Shown here in pieces: positions 35,182 through 49,000 of a stretch of 64,000 nt of DNA. The stretch lies in NCBI GenBank assembly GCA_000708835.1, contig DF237461.1, positions 1 through 64,000 of the forward strand, written 5' to 3'. The notes below the pieces were generated by a model. That model saw only the letters and a program-made list of their open reading frames with translations, was not told the origin of the DNA and did not search any database. The first letter of the stretch is position 1. Each line of letters opens with the position of its first letter. The DNA comes from Klebsormidium nitens. Its lineage: Eukaryota; Streptophyta; Klebsormidiophyceae; Klebsormidiales; Klebsormidiaceae. A program made the position numbers and the translations under genes.

Positions 35182-36248
35182 GCCAGTGGCAATGCCAATG
35201 CGGCCACAATGAACTCTTTTATACCGTCACAATGTCAATGGAGTTTGATGAGAAACTCAGAAAGAATGCTGTGCAGCGCTCTTCCTCACCCTTCAAGTTC
35301 CAACTTCAACTTCAAGTAGAGATGTCAACAGTGACGAAATTGTCTTGAAGTTGGACTTGAAGTTGGAGCAACTTGCTAGGGCGGAATTCCAGCTCACACT
35401 GCATCAGACTGAACTTTGAACTTGAGAAGTTTGAAGTGTCAATCAGTTGCCAAAACTCGAGAAGCAACTGACTTTGAAAGGCCGGCTAGTGGAAGTAAAC
35501 GAAGGGGGATAGGTCTGATAGAAGGAGCCGTCTTTTCATCTCAAAAAGAGGATCCAGCGCATAGCATTCGTGTGCACTTCAGAAGAGTCGGATGGCGAGT
35601 GCCCAATTGATGCCCCGCTCGGAAGCTCTCTCAGCTTTGCGCATGGTGAGTTGGGATTAATTGCTGTTGATTTCTGGTGCGGCGGCGCCTCAATTGACAA
35701 GGATCAGTGTTACTTTTTGTGATGAATGCATGTCCCCATTGAAAACTCCTTGCAGTCTGGCAGTTGACCGACTATTAATCTGTACTCACTGTAGAATTGA
35801 AATGGTGCGTCTCAGAGAAGAGATACACATTGAAAGCAGAAATTTATCATGCTGTGAATCTGTCACTTTATCTTGCCTTCTACGCTGTGAATACAAGACG
35901 CCCCCGCAAAATCCAAATCCTTGTCATTCGCTTTTCACTGCTTTTTGAGAGTCTGTGAAAGTTGAGTAGAGCCGACCAAACGTTTCCTGCCCCCTTATAA
36001 GGGGACTGCCGTGCAGAACTTTGCCTCCATATTCATGGAGTACATAAAAGTCTCAGCCATGAAAGTTTAGAAGGTCGCTCAACATGAAAGTATGATCAGA
36101 CCTTGTTTTCTGCTCTTAAGAGAAAACAAACTTGGTCCATCACAGACCTCAAAGACCAAGACAATCATGCTGGGAAATCGACCGCATTTCTGTAGTGGAA
36201 TGTATAGGCAATTGTGTCACCTTGCACCTCGTGGCCAACTGATTGAGA
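35182..36248. promoter_or_regulatory. Shared upstream region of divergent HDDC2 and VOC genes
   Basis: Both promoters are expected in this about 1-kb space. A repetitive AACTTCAAGTT / CTTGAAGTTGG stretch at about 35298-35445 contains several short direct and inverted copies of TTCAACTTCAA. A 5' UTR intron of the VOC gene may end at the TTTGCAG at about 36271. No coding exon is supported. Confidence 0.4.
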
Positions 36249-38706
36249 ATGTTTCTGTTGATATCTTTGCAGCCCTGCCAAGCGGCCCAGCTAGACGGCC
36301 CCGCCTGTTACTCACAACCCTGCTTCGCCCGATTGCCTTGCCTCAATGCATCCTCGAGCTTAAAGAGTCAAGTACGCTTGCTCAAGCGGCGGTGTCACCT
36401 CCCTAAGACTGCCCCTGCGTTGAAACAAGCGGGCGGGACTCGGTGGACATGCAGGGCTGCAGCCAGTGCAGAGACAGCCACAGAAACACCAGCAGTTGCT
36501 GAGACTGGTACGCAGTCTACCTCCAGCTGGCTCAGACACATGATTCCTGGGCCTTCACCATCTTGACAGAACTACTGATCGGTTAGGAGGGACTACAGGA
36601 TTATCTTTGCTGGAGGAGGAGCCAGCTGAAGAGGAGCGAACATTGCCTCAGAAATAAAGAGTGGATGCCTGCTTTCATAGGTTGTGGTATGTTGGGGCGC
36701 AGCATGGTTTTTGAAGAAAGGACAGCTCCTTTCAGGCACAAGGGGCTGGCACCACCCAACCCCTGAAACGACCTCGAAATGCTGTTCTGTCACGGAGGAG
36801 TGTACATTTGACCTTCTAAACGGCCTGCAAATGTCGTTGACTGGCCTGCTCGTGTCTTTGCACCAGCCCAGGTCCCATATGAAACACTCTCCAACAGCCT
36901 GACAGGGAAAAATGTTGCGGTTGACACTACAGTAGTACCATGTGATTCTAACGAGTTTGCTGGATTTTGAATCAAGTCCTAAGTGAATCGCCTGCATGTA
37001 GGCATCGACTACATTGGGCTCCACCACGTGGGTCTCCTCGTCAAGGACACTGACAGGGCCCTCGACTTTTACATGGGGACGCTAGGTGAGACATTCAGTG
37101 CATGTAGGCCTTCGTTTAGGGATCGTGTATGTTATCGAATGGCTGTTACTGGCTCCGCCGTTGTCAAACACCTTGGCCGCTTCTGATGAAACGACAGTCG
37201 AGTGGCTCAGAAGGTTGCACAGAACAACAATCCAGTGATTTTCATTGTTAACCATCCCGTGATTGCTCGACAGGAGAAACAACCTGATCGCAGAAGCACA
37301 GAACCCGATTGGGCTGTGGCGCGAACTTGACTCTGTTGCCTTGCCCCAGTCTCTGATCAGAAGGTTTCCACTTCCATCTGTTTCCCTTACAAACGCTTGA
37401 GTGACCCTTCTTCTATCAAAGTCGAGTCTCACGTTTGTCATCAGAAAGGAGGCCTCACGAAACGCTGAGAGTTAGATAACCATGTCTGATTGCGCAGACT
37501 ACTCGTTGAGTGACTGTGGTTCGTACTAAAGCCAGGACGAAGTCGTTGCACCAAAATGGAATCGTCTCGACGTTCAGAGACAGAAAAGATTGTTGGACTG
37601 AGCCAACTATCCATTTTATGTCGGCCTCGTCCCTCTCGCAGGCCTGCATTTGAACAAGGAGCGCCCTGATGACAAGCTGCCGTACAAGGGCGCGTGGCTT
37701 TGGGTGGGGGCCGAGATGATCCACCTCATGGAGCTGCCAAACCCGGACCCCCTGGAAGGGCGGCCGGAGCACGGCGGCCGCGACCGGTGAGCAGGGGCTC
37801 AAATGCAGTGTTCCTGCGTGTTTCTCTGGCTTCTGGATTCGGCAAGGCCGTTGTTCCGTAATCTCATCTTGCGTCTGCCTTCGGGTGCCTTTCTAAACAT
37901 TCGAAGGCTTGCTTTCAGTCTTCCTTCGCATCTTGCTTTTTATCTCGCTTGCACTTTGCTCTTCGACTTCGATGCATTTCAGTTGGTTCTGAAGCCGTTG
38001 GGGTTCGGCTCAGAAAAGACATTTTAGCTTTGATACGTACATGCGTTGCAGCCTGTTGCAGGTCTGTGGCGTCTCTGGATTCCAGTCAGTTGTTTTTGGC
38101 CAAGACGGGGCCATCGTTTCCTTGATGGCCCCTTCTTGACCTGCACCTCAACTTTCCATACCTGGGTAATCAGCTGACTCACAGACGCCCAACGCTCCCG
38201 GCGGAATGTGGAAGCAGACGACTCCAGATTACTTGAAGTTCCTCACTCAAAGCATTTTTCGCGCAGGCATACTTGCATCAGCGTTGTGGACCTTGAGCCT
38301 GTAAAGAAGGTCCTCGACAATAAGGGTAAGCGGACTTACATGCCGGCAAAAAATATTGCGCACGTGATGTTGATCAGAGTGTTAATTCTGGCCAGTTAAA
38401 CATTAGATCAACTACCCCCGAAGTCGTCTCGCAATGCGGCCCAAGGGAAAGTCTTCCTCATGCATTGTTCCGAAGTAAGAGCCTGCGCTGAAATTGTTTC
38501 CTGTTGAAGCCTGTTTTGGATCCTGCCTCGCCGATCGGGATAAGCAGCTGACTTTCGCTGATTACTCTCTTCCTTGTCCAGGGATTCGGTACACAATGAG
38601 CAAGTCTGGCCGGCCCGCCCTCTTTTGTCGGGACCCCGATGAGAATGCGCTCGAAATCAGCCAGTCTGCACCGCAACATGAAGGCAGCAGCGTGAAGCAT
38701 CTCTGA
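36249..38706 (+). CDS. VOC/glyoxalase I-like protein, probably plastid
   Basis: Five exons: 36249-36507, 37002-37085, 37642-37786, 38267-38325 and 38582-38706 (TGA). They give 223 aa, with phases 1, 1, 2 and 1 matching at each junction. The VOC fold is clear: IGLHHVGLLVKDTDRALDFY, then KLPYKGAWLWVGAEMIHLME, NPDPLEGRPEHGGRDRH and GRPALFCRDPDENALEISQ. This arrangement closely resembles a plastid-predicted glyoxalase-I-like protein of Arabidopsis (At5g57040 type). VOC proteins bind a metal through paired beta-alpha-beta-beta-beta modules; His (HHV), Glu (HLME) and the C-terminal Glu (LEI) are the likely ligands. True lactoylglutathione lyase activity is not shown. Residues 1-75 (Ser/Arg/Cys-rich) look like a transit peptide. 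The start ATG at 36249 is provisional; a splice acceptor follows at about 36271, so the real 5' end could lie in an upstream exon. Confidence 0.85.
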
Positions 38707-40039
38707 GTATCAGAAACCGGTCACTCCCCACATACGAGTTATCAGAATTCATGCGTGTTTCGAGCTTTTAAGGAAAGCCGAGGCTCTACACTCTCGGCGT
38801 TGACCTAGATCATCTGGAACGTGAGCTCGCAGCGCTTAGCCCCATTTCAAATCCAATCGACAAAATGATGTAAAATAAAGTCTTTGTACAGTTTCAGGCA
38901 CTCCGTGCCAGAGGCTTTGTTCAGTACGAGCATTTTAACGAGCTCGAAGTTATGCACGTTGCAAGATGCTAACTTACATTGAAGACCAGAAGTTGATTAT
39001 CCGCTCTAAACGCGAACCAAAGGCGTCATGCACCTCGCCCTTTGGGTCGGCAATGTTACATGGTCGATTTCCGGTCCGTGCATACGTGCCAGTCATTCAA
39101 CGGTGCTGGCCAAAGTGCATAAGCTCATGTTGTATGTCTGCTATCAATTAAGCACGCACAGCTCGTTAGAGCTTGTGACTCATGCGTATAACGAATCAAC
39201 CAAGAACATGATTACATCATGCATGTGCATGCTCGCGGCGCTGCAATTTGAAATTTGAATATATTGCGCTTATATATCATGCATGGTTGCCACGGCGCAC
39301 ATGATATTATGCACCATGAAATTTTTTGATTGCGTGCGGCCCGCACCCTTGAAACCATGCACTGGCTAGTAGTACCGTGATCGATTATCAATTAAGTGGC
39401 GCTATTTCAAATCATACATATAAAGATAGCACAATGTACGGAGAAACTGCAAGGGACTAATTCGCGATCTAGGGCCGGGGTCAGCAGGTATATAGCTTTG
39501 CATGCACGCAGAATTGTCCGTTGCAGCCCCGAATGCATGCATGAAACGTCATGCAAGCATATGCACTTGGGGGCCCACGACTGGGCTATAGTATATAGGT
39601 GCATAAGTGCTGGTCCGAGTTGGAAGACCTCAGCGCACATGTTGACGCTACCATAATCGAACAAAATGCATGTATTTCTCAGCATCAAACGGTCAAACAG
39701 CTTTTCTCAATTGAAGCGAAGGATCCGGACTCTGGCTTGCTTACTGCAAGAGCTGTTGAATAAAAGTTTTGCGTCTGAAGGCACCATGCACTCGCAAAAT
39801 CCTTAAATGGTGGCGGATACTGAACGCAGGTGCATGCCGGCTACATAGCCGGGCTTGACAGATCGTGAAGTACCGACATTTCGTCCATGTGCCACTTGCT
39901 ATCAGAAGGACCGACCCTAGCTTAACATAGATAAATTGGCCCGCCGACAAATAACCGCCTCAGTATGTACACTCTACCTCAACTTTTGACTTTTCTTGAT
40001 TCTGTACGTCCTAAAGGGCTCCCCCTCGTTCTTCCGCGT
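38707..40039. other. Intergenic, between convergent VOC and RpoT 3' ends
   Basis: Contains the 3' UTRs and an AT-richer spacer (39150-39450) dense in ATGCATGCAT and TATATA words. No splice-consistent coding segment was found on either strand. Confidence 0.5.
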
Positions 40040-43000
40040 CTAGTCAAAAAAGTACGGCGCATCCCGCACGCTCCGCACATCAAACTCCCCCCGGATCGGC
40101 ACCGGCGGGAAGTCCGTCTCCGGGTACATCTCCCGAAACTCCGCCAGCAGGTTCTCTAGCAGCGGCTGGCTGTGCAACTCGATGAACTTCTCCCGCAGGA
40201 TCTCGTTCATCCGCTCGACGTCGCCCGCATGCGTCCAGTAAGAGTCGTGCACGCCCGCGAAGCACAGCCCCGCCTTGCGGCACGCAATTGCAGTCATCAT
40301 CATGTGGGTCGCGTCCAGGGAGTGCACGTAGTTGGGCGCGAACGCGGTCCTCTGCTTGAGCGGGTGCACCTTGTCTGCCTCCTGCTCGTCTTCTAGAAAA
40401 ACGCTCTGCAAAACGGAAGAGGATGCGGCTCCGTGAAACCTCTTGACTGCTACCGCAGCTATGGCCGGACTTAGCTTAATGAGCCTCTTCCAAATCCTGT
40501 CGAAAGATAACGAGGATTGTTGGGCCGAACTGGGTGGGCAACCAACATCCTCCAGCAGAACTTGTTACAGCCTCTGGATTTCCGATCCGGGGAGCTTCCA
40601 AACCCGGCCCTCTTTCGCCCTCAAGCTACAGCTTCTTTCTCTTTTAGGTCGTCTAAAATCGTCTTGTCATTTAAATTCTACGAGCCCAGATTCTGGCGGA
40701 GCTCAAAGGTGAAAGCAAGTCCTTCAAGTGCAAGAGGGTTGTTTCACGAGCCAGAACCTGACGGACCTCGACAATCAAAGCGAGATCTTCACCTGCAAGA
40801 CGGTCTGTACAATCTTCTTGGACCGCTTCTTGTACGGCTGCACGACGGGCAGCCCCAGCGGCGTGGTCCACATGACGGCGTCGTCACAGCCCTCGGGCAG
40901 CCTGCCCGAGATGATGACGGCGCAGTGGCCCAGCCACGACATGATGGCCCTGCATATGACGTCAGAAGAGGACGTCAGCAAGGGCCGACGTGATCAGTGA
41001 GGGATTTCATTGAATGAATGAATGGACGTCAGCAGAAGTTACGGGCAACAAAAGGGGAGGTCGTGCGGGTTGGTTAGAGCGAACGGACTGCAAGGTCGAA
41101 AGAAACAAAGAAAGTGGACGACATTCGGCATCGAAGGCTAAATCGCTGCACAAGGAGCGAGAGTAGGTGCGAAGTATGCAACGACCGGAGGTCAGATTCG
41201 AAGCGGGCAGGAGCGAGGGGGCAATTCATGTTTTGAGGAAAAGTGCGTTACGTTCCCAGCGACCTGCCAACTTTAGTAGAAACTCAGGTTGATAAATCGA
41301 ATCTGTTGACGTGTGGGATAGATGCCCAGGTTGACTCAAACTAGCACGCTGCTCGCACTAAGCTGTAGTCCCCGCTACCGACACTCAGGCTTCCTCCAAA
41401 ACCTCGCTATCTCCAATCCCTGATAGACGAGAGCCACTCTTCTAGTTCCTCGCCGCTCTTCAAGTTCCTCACCTAGCTGAATTGAAGATCTCCCCTAGCG
41501 ACGCCAGCGTGACTTTGGTCGCATACATGGTTAGCTGGAACAGCAGTTGATCGTCTTCCGTGACCCCTTTCTCCTTGAGCCGGTTCCGGATCTGCTGCCG
41601 CGCCCCAATGAATGTCACGCCGTAAACTGACGTCATCACCGTCTGCTTCACCAACTTGCGGTCCACGTGGTCACGCAGAGCCAGCGCCACGTGGCGGCCC
41701 TTCGCTGCGTCCGCTTCAACCTGGCAGTGGCACACCGGTTTTAGGACAACAAGTACACTAGACTTTGACGAAAGAACGGATACAGAGTATTCATTTTTCC
41801 AGAATGACAATCTCTTTACTCATCTTTCGGTCTATACGACTAGCAAGGTCTAAGCTGAGCTAAGAACGAAGGTCAACCGTAGGTGCAACGAAAAACTTTT
41901 CAAAGGACTAGATTGCAGCTCTGGCATTCCTGCTTACAAAAGAGTCAATTTGTGCTGAGTTTACTTGGACTTGTCCGTTGGCGCCTAACCATCTTCCGTG
42001 GGTCTAGCACAAACCCTTCGCCCGCATGTTCAGCATAGCACGTCATCATTACCGCTCGCCGGTCTTGACCGTCTTCTGACAGTTCAAGCATCGGGTTTCG
42101 TAAATTAAAAACTGGGGGTTGTCGTAACCTACCTTCTCCCGGACGGTATCTGCAATCCCGGTGTACACGTCCGCCGGCTTATCCATCGCCAGCATGTTGA
42201 CGTGCTCCGCCCCCCGGATGTCTTTGCCGAGCGCCGCATAGTGCTGCAAACCGTTGCAGGAGCCGTCCTGATGCACTGCGAGCGCGCAGACATATGACGG
42301 GGGATCGCCGCTTCGGACGGCTTTCGTGATCTCCATGCACGTGGCAAGGGCTTGGAAGGGGTCCTCTGCTTTCATCCACCACCGGTTGCCCGCCATGGGC
42401 CGGTCTGCGGAGTCCATGATCTGATGAGGGGAAGAGCGAATGATGGTTAGGAAAGGATTCAGAAGGACCCGTCAGAGCCCATGATCTGGAAAGGGGAAGA
42501 GCGAAATCGAATAAGAACTTGGTCAAGTTTTACCCGTCGAAAGCGCAATTTATGCAGTGTATGAATTCGGGTATGACTGATGTGAGGAAAGCTCTTTCAA
42601 CGCCTCAAAGGATTGGTAGGGTCATACTTGGCGGGCGAGCGAATGTGTGCTGGAGTATCTGGCGAGGTTTCGTGAGGCCCATCAAGAGCGAGTCGAAACA
42701 AGGACGGACAAATACAAGAGGCACCCAAGCACCTCCAAATTGCCACAGAGTAGCGAAGCAACAAGAACCTGGGGCGAACAATACCAGTTGACGCAAAGCA
42801 AACGTCACGGTGGGACCAATTCGCATTGTCAACTCAAGAACAGCAACAAACCATCGATTCACGATAAAAACTCGGAGTGCACGTCCGTCCATGCAAAGCA
42901 TCTAAATCCACTTTGCAAGGAAGAGGCTGCCGCCTAACCTCGGCCATGTGTTCGTCGCAGTACTTTTCCCGCTCGTCGAAGGACAGCTTGTCGACGCTGT

Positions 43001-46000
43001 TGCCCACCAGGTTCGCGAGGTGGATCTTGAGCCACCGCAGGCCGCGCTCCCCAAGAGGGCGGCCGTCCGCAAACTGCAGAGGGCGTAAATGAAGTGAGTC
43101 GCAAACCTTTTGATCAATCCACTCCAGTTCAACGGCGATGTTGAGCGGGGAAAATTTGGAAAATACCCGTCATGGTACTGATCTTGAGCCACCGCAGACC
43201 GCGCTCCCCGAGAAGGCGGCCGTCCGCAAACCGTAAAGGGTGTAGCAAAACGTAAGTTAATCTCTTTTTAGTTCTTCAATTCCAGTCCAACGCCGATCCG
43301 GAGAACAGAAGCGTGAAACATTTCGAATTGCCCCTCAATATGTTCTATTCTTGAGCGAAGCGCAGGCCGCGCTCCCCGAGAGGGCGGCCATCCGCAAACT
43401 GCAGAGGGAGTACCCGAACGTGAATCGCAAGCTTCTTTGAATGGTTCAGTTCCCGTCCAACGGCGACAATCCGAGAGGTAAGGGGAGAGAACAGAAGGCT
43501 AGAAGTATCAAGAGGTGGAAAAACGGGGAAGTGTGTGCTCAGATCCACCATGAGCATGCCCTGGCAGACGTCGCTCCCGAGGTGGTTCAGGTGCGGGTGG
43601 ACGGGGTAGGCAAGAAAAGAAAGAAACAGGCACAATGCAGCAGGGTAATTTCAAGCTGGTAAGCAAAGAGAGCAGACGACTAACATGAACAACAAACAGA
43701 AGAAAAGGACAAGTGGAGACCTACCATGAGCGTGCCGCGACACACTTCGGCTCCTAGGTGGTTGAGGTGCGGGTGGGGTAGGCAACAACGCGTCAATAAA
43801 AGAACAGATACAATGCGGCAGTGTGATCTTCATGCTGTTAAGCAAAAGAGCGGAAAGCTAACCACATCAACAGACGGAAGAATGGAGAAGAGTGTATTAG
43901 ACCCACCATGAGCATGCCCCGGCAGACGTCTGCTCCGAGGTGGTTGAGGTAAGGGTGAATGGGGTAGGCGCGCCCCCGGAAGTCGAGCGTGTGCGGGAAG
44001 AAGAAGCGCTCCTCGTCGCGCAGCTGCCGCATCGTGCTCAGCTTCAGAATCATGTCCCCGCGCTGCGACACCGTCTCGCTGTTGGCCTGCTTCACCTGGA
44101 AGAAGGAGAGGGGGGGGGAAATCGTGAGTCAGATGACGTCAGCAAGTTCGAGGTGGCGTCAGGAGGTCGGCTAGCACTGATAAAGTCGGTGGGAGTTTTC
44201 AAGCAAGCTTCAGCTTCATGTCCTTTGCACTGCGATACCGCCTGCCGCACGTGGTAGGGGGGGATCGTCAGGAGATGACGTCAGCGAGGCGAAGTGACGT
44301 CAGGACGTTGGACAGCCCGGAGAGAAGTGGAGGGGTGTCTTCATGTCAGTTTGAGAGTCAAATCTACGCAACGCAACAGCGTCTCGCTGTTGGCCTGCCA
44401 CACATGGAAACGGGGGCGGGTTGAATAGGATTGTGGGTCAGATGACGACAGACAGGCGAGGTGACGACAGGACGTCGGATGGCATTGAAGAAGTGATGGA
44501 GAATTCACGTCAGCTTCAGAATCATGTCCCCTCGCTGCGACACAGTCTTACTGTCTGCCTGCCGCACCTGGAAGGCGGGGAGGGCGGTAGAGAGAATTTC
44601 AAGTCAAATGACGTCCTTAAGTCGAGATGACGTCAGGACATCGGATGGCACAATAGAAGTAGCGGGGCTTTTCAAGTCGGGTTCAACGTCCAATTCTCCG
44701 AGCCGCGATACCATGTCCCCTGTTCACCCTGCCGCAAAGCGCGACTAAGGTGACGTCAGCAGAGCAGGACGTTGGCTGCCGTTTAATGAAGCGGTGGGCG
44801 TTGCGTTTCGCTCTTGGCCTGGCGCTTCCAAGGGTGGGTGGGGGCCAGCAGGAAGTCACGACGTTAGGAGGCGAGGTGACGTCAAAAAATTGGACAGCGT
44901 CGAGCAAGGCGGGGATGGGAAACAAGAAACTGGTCGCATGTTAATTGTTCCATTGTCGAACCGAAAACGTAACCCGCTGAGACGCACCTTTGCCAGCGCC
45001 CGCTTGTATTCCCGCCAGATCGTCTTATCCGTCGCATCCTCCCCCTCCGGTTTCTTCGGCAGGGGGTCCAGCACTCGTCGAGGCAGGCCCGCCGTTGCCC
45101 CCTCGTGCTCACACAACTCCCAGACTTGTTCAACCACTCGCGATACGGGGGCGTTGATTTTCCAGGGAACGATGCCCAGCGCGTTGAGAGCATCGAAGAC
45201 AGGTTGCATGCGGGGGATCCTTTCGGGGGAGAGCCTTTGGGCTTTGCGCAGCGCCTCGAGCTGCATGCGCGAACCCCGGGTGCGCATGACCAGGTTCCGA
45301 AGGAGAAGCTGGCCCCCCCGATTGTGACTGCAGAGAAAATAGATAAACAGTCAATATACATATGAAAAAGTAAACAAAGAGATTGTTGCCGGCAATGTAG
45401 GCAACGCCTTGGCTTTTCTCTCTCGTGACATGGGCACGTGCGTTCTTTACCTCGGCCCTCCTGGCAACAACCTTCAACCTACTCTCAACGAATTGGCTTT
45501 TCAAAACACGAAGCTGAACCAACCGCTCGTTATTACCCTGCACTTTGATTCTAAATTACGAACCTCCTGTGCTACAATTGACTTCCCAACTTCCTAACCA
45601 ATTCCCCCCAACATCTGATGACCTCTTGAAGTCCACTTTCGACTTTCGCCCCGTACAACCGCTGAAACTCCCTTGCCTCCCGAAACCCGCCCTAACCTCC
45701 TCCTTAACCCTCACCTGGTCCACGGCTTGGGCGGCACGAGCATCGGCATGTGTCTCGGGAACCGGTCCGCAAGCGCCGCGGTCTCCTGGCTCAGCTTCTC
45801 GAGGATCGCCGGATGAACTTCCAGCACCCCGCACTTATGCACCGGCCCCCCCCGGCTGCCTTTCAGCATCCGCAGCGTGTGCCGGAACGCCGGGATCCGG
45901 AACTGCTGCTTCCCCTTCTTCGGCACGCTCAAATGCCCCCACTCGGGCCCAAACTTCCGGATCGCCGCCTCGAGCATCGCCGCACGCGTCTCCTCTTCGA

Positions 46001-49000
46001 CCGGCAGTTCCGCAGCTTCCGCGCCAATCGGGACGGGCTCCGCACTCGCCGGCGCGCTCCTCACGTGCGCGTCGAGGGTCTGGATGAGGTTACTGTTAAC
46101 CGCGGCCACGATCGGAGCCAAGACCGCATCTCCAATGGCGTTGCTCGCGCTCATCCGCACCAAGCTCGCGAGCGAACTCCCGGGCTTCGCCTTTCCCTGC
46201 GCCTTTTCCGTTCCGGAAACCTCCGCCGCCGCGTCACCGCTCGCCGCAAGCTCCGCTGCCCTCTGCCCGCTCCGCCCCCGCCTCTTCTTCTTCGCCTTCG
46301 TCGCGCCCCCTTGCGACGTCTCCGCTTCCGCAGACAGCCTCCGTCGCTCCTTATCCTGTTCCGACCGCTCTTCCATCTCACGCATTGTTTCCTGGATTGC
46401 CGTTTCCGTCGAGTCAAGAACCGTTGCACTTTCCGCGACATCTTCCGAAGGCGCAGCCGCGATTGTCTGCGCCGGATCCGGCAAGGCGCTCGCGGTATCG
46501 TCTAGCCGGGGCGCAGTCTCGGTAAGCAATTTTGACTTGTCTATAGCTTCGTTCCATTGGAAGTCCTGATCAAATGTGCGGGCGTTCTCGTAGAGGAGGG
46601 GCGTGTCTTTGGGAGAGACGCCATCGACCTCGCCCTTCTCGATCGCGTTCAGGAGCTTGGCGTTGGGCGGATTCCTAGGCTCGAAGACGGACTGCACACG
46701 TGAAGCAACGGCATTTGATCTGACGTCAGAGACATGACAATCTATACAGGAAGTAGATTTGTAAGGCATGGCGCATACTTGTCTGAAACCCGTTTCATGC
46801 TTGCCGGATTATCCTTCAAATAGTTGTTGCGCGCTAGGCTTGTCGTAAGATGTGTCAACAGAAGTGATCGCACGGTATCCGAGAATGCAGCAGCGCTTTG
46901 ACTCATCTACAATCTGCACCCGACTAACACCAACTTACGCTAATCCGCAACACGATGTAACACGATTGAAAGGATCAAAGTGTACTTTCGAAAGATGGAC
47001 GATCATGTGACATGATTAGACTGGAGCATGAAGAGTTGTCAATCAGTTTGCCGCCAACCGATTGGTTACACAAACTGTTTCAACATAGACTGGTCTGATT
47101 GTTCGAGACAGAAAAGATGACCACGCACTCCCAGATCTGCAATCCGCGCTTACCGGCGCCACTTCTGTCGCCTGCAGAAAGATTTGAAGGAGCGCCGCCC
47201 CCACTTTCGCATGCACGTCGGCGCCCCAGTCCGTGTTGCTCTCGATCGCTTGCCTTGCGTGATAGTTAATCCTGTGCTTCGACCCCGGTTGCATGAGTTC
47301 CTTCATAGGCAACATGCGATACCTGCAATGGAAGCCGTTGTCAGTATTTGAATTTAGGCATCGTTGTCATTGATCCTCGTTTCTGTTCATTCCCTTTGAA
47401 ATTTGTCTCCAGAAACGTCAGTACGGCCTCGGTCGCCACAAGATGCATTACAGGAGAAGATTGACATGGCTATCAGTGACCGGGACCCAGACCGCCGGGC
47501 ATTCCCACGAGTTTGAACAAAAGCAACCACCTGTCCCTGAAAATACCGATACATTCGATGCATTACGTTTTTCCTGCCTGATTATCTCTCAAACACTAGG
47601 TCTCTCAAACACGATGTCAACACCTCCTCATGTCGTCAGCGAGATTTTGTGAGCCACACAGTAAGCCGCCTCGACCCGCAGACATACGTGTAGCAACGAA
47701 GCTGGACGTTTCTCACCCTTGCTTCGTCGCCTCCAGAGTAAACTGATCCGGAAAGTAGACCCGCATGACAGCCTCCACGCCTGCCCGCGCCTCCCTCCGT
47801 CTCTGCTTGTCCTTCGATGTGCCTTCTGCCGCCAGTTCCTCCAACTGCATGAGGATCTCCTCCGCCAACGGGCTCGCCTCCGCGCTTGATTCTTCGCCCC
47901 CCTCGGCCCTTCCCTGTGCCTCAACCTCCGTACTCGACTCACTGCCCTCCTCGTCGGCAAATCCAGCCGCAGCCATTTTTAGCTTCTGTTCCAACTCTTT
48001 CTTTTTCCGCTTTGTCTGCCGCTGCCGCAATTGGTACAAGTGCACCATGCGCGCCAGGTTGGACTCCGTCTCCACCGCCTGACCCAGGTCCATAACCACG
48101 GTCACCACCTTAACCCAGCCCTTCTCCGCAAGACGGTGCCTGCAGGAGACAGTCGTGGTGGTTAGCCGAAAATTCATGTCAGGCTATGAGCAAGTAAATC
48201 TAGACCCTTTTAAAACGGCCGGAAAATCTCTTTCACGAGGGGCGGACAAGCTTGCACAATGAGGGGTGAACAGTCAGACCAGATCGTGCAGTACACAAAC
48301 ACTATATCCTCACTCACTTTTGCGAAGACGATGAGGACGTAATGCTTGCTTGTCAATTCATCAGGTCAGAAAATCCGGATGTCAATCATCGAATCCAAGC
48401 ATGAGCATTCGTATTGAAAGGCTAGGCCCGTTCTCCCGGGCTCAGAGACCCACTTTGTAGATGCCCCCCTTCGTTGCACCGCATAAGTTTTAAAGAGCAG
48501 CAGAAAGGTCATCGCACTTCCCAATTCCCATGTTCTCCCTGTCCTCACACACTCACCCACTTCTTTCAGAAATAGAACAATCAAACGCCCGGCCAAGACC
48601 GTAATACAACTTTATCAAATTTCTCACAGGCTCACGTCGTACTTTTCATGAAGATACCGTTTGAACGCCCTGCCAAGTACGTAAAAACAGTGCCACTCTG
48701 TTGCTCACCTCTGGTCCCTGGCTGAGTGCCCGTCGTGGCTGCTGCCCCCTCTGCCGTCCGGCATCAGAAACGCGTTCAGCACGCACTGGAGTGTGAGCGC
48801 CGCCAGCTTGTCCGACTCTAAGAGCAAAAGGTACGGCCCGTAGTTCTTGCGGTCCATGCCACGCTCCCCGTTCAGGATCGCATTCCGCTCCCGGTCTATC
48901 GCGCGCTCCAGCGGATCGAAAAGCTCGGTCATGAGCGAGGTTTCGGAGCCCAGCGTTACCCCGCGCTTTCGCCGCTGTGCAACAGAAGGAAGGTGTCAGA

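Noticed and set aside
43021-44940. CRISPR-like array or satellite DNA
   Set aside because: The repeat units contain exon pieces of the host gene, are degenerate, and lack uniform short repeats with unique spacers.
45750-46569. Long plus-strand frames (230 and 251 codons) opposite RpoT exon 5
   Set aside because: They are GC-driven shadows of a well-supported minus-strand exon and show Arg/Pro/Ala-biased composition without domains.
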